The notes beneath the pieces are model-generated. The model had not been told where the DNA came from, did no database searches, and was given only the letters and a program-made list of their open reading frames with translations. Below are positions 5,740-6,216 of a DNA stretch of 6,216 nucleotides, in pieces. The stretch spans positions 1 to 6,216 of the forward strand of contig DVKW01000144.1 in assembly GCA_018715855.1 (NCBI GenBank), read 5' to 3'. How positions within the stretch are numbered: the first letter of the stretch is position 1; every line of letters begins with the position of its first letter. The position numbers and the translations under genes are program-made. The stretch comes from Candidatus Galligastranaerophilus intestinigallinarum. Its GTDB lineage: Bacteria > Cyanobacteriota > Vampirovibrionia > Gastranaerophilales > Gastranaerophilaceae.

Positions 5740-6216
5740 ATGGGCTGTCTTAAAAAATTAACAAAAATGGTTATATTTATTGCGCTTTTATTTGCATTTT
5801 TCGCATATGGCGGCTATACATTTGTAAAAAATAAATATGACAGCTACACAAAGCCTGAAAGAAGCATTTTAATCAGTGAAGAAAAAGATTTTGGCGATTT
5901 AAAAAATGTTTCTGCCGATTACATTTTAACAAGGTCTCTAAACTTTTTTGGCTACAGAAAATTAAACGTAACGTATATTCCAAAAAATATTAAAATATCT
6001 GTTTTTGACCTAAATTCAAAAGATGTATTAAATGAAAAAGACTTTTCAAACGGCAAAATTGAAGAAAAATTTGAAAAACTTTCAAATAAATTTTTTAATT
6101 CGCCTGTTTTGCCTTTGTCTAACATTGAATTAACGGAACAAGGCAAAATTTTGGCAGGTTCAAAATATGTGCCATACGCAAATTTTGAAGCAGATTTTAA
6201 ATATATTCCCTTTTTG
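5740..6216 (+). CDS. Membrane-anchored protein of unknown function (partial, 3' cut by window)
   Basis: An open frame of 159 codons runs from the ATG at 5740, preceded by AAGGA, to the last base of the window with no stop. The N-terminus is MGCLKKLTKMVIFIALLF: three lysines, then one hydrophobic segment at about 10-29, then a charged region. This is the pattern of an inner-membrane anchor or uncleaved signal peptide with the remainder outside the cytoplasm. There is no lipobox (Cys3 is too close to the start) and no clear AxA cleavage site. The visible soluble part (from about 30) is rich in Lys, Asn, Phe and Ser and contains alternating beta-like segments such as KLNVTYIPKNIKISVF. I do not recognise the family and assign no function. 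Codon use matches the neighbouring genes. Divergence from mutS need not imply a shared role. Confidence 0.8.
   Translation, partial: MGCLKKLTKMVIFIALLFAFFAYGGYTFVKNKYDSYTKPERSILISEEKDFGDLKNVSADYILTRSLNFFGYRKLNVTYIPKNIKISVFDLNSKDVLNEKDFSNGKIEEKFEKLSNKFFNSPVLPLSNIELTEQGKILAGSKYVPYANFEADFKYIPFL

Noticed and set aside
5952..6146. Minus-strand open frame of 64 codons near the right end
   Set aside because: The plus-strand frame from 5740 has a Shine-Dalgarno and a membrane anchor and stays open across the whole stretch, so this is its antisense shadow.

Overview
The window is a strongly AT-rich bacterial chromosome segment carrying core housekeeping genes. Codons end mostly in A or T, lysine is mainly AAA, and gaps between genes are only tens of bases. 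I see no transposase, integrase, CRISPR array, tRNA or rRNA gene. The style fits an uncultured low-GC anaerobe, such as gut Vampirovibrionia/Gastranaerophilales or a low-GC Firmicute-like lineage. That assignment is an impression from composition and protein style, not a demonstrated result.

Layout from left to right: (1) the last ~31 codons of an unrecognised plus-strand gene (3-98); (2) a non-coding stretch (99-248) that is less AT-rich than the rest and looks able to fold; (3) two adjacent hairpins (249-272 and 275-300), the second a bidirectional terminator; (4) a minus-strand type I-beta DAHP synthase (aroF-like), first enzyme of the shikimate pathway, with an apparent one-base frameshift in its last 14 codons; (5) a short divergent promoter region; (6) a plus-strand pair with overlapping ends, rsmE (16S rRNA m3U1498 methyltransferase) and cca (tRNA CCA nucleotidyltransferase), both acting on translation RNAs; (7) a minus-strand mutS-family mismatch-repair gene whose 3' end overlaps the 3' end of cca by 13 bp; (8) after a second short divergent gap, the start of a plus-strand gene for a membrane-anchored protein of unknown function, cut by the window end at 159 codons.

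The genes form ordinary units rather than a new system. rsmE-cca is probably one operon. aroF and rsmE diverge from a 58-bp gap, and mutS and the last gene diverge from a 49-bp gap. The points most worth checking are the C-terminal frameshift in the DAHP synthase, the divergent ATPase motifs of the MutS protein, the altered C-terminal motif of RsmE, the foldable region 99-248, and the unrecognised membrane-anchored protein. I did not find convincing evidence of an undescribed multi-gene system.
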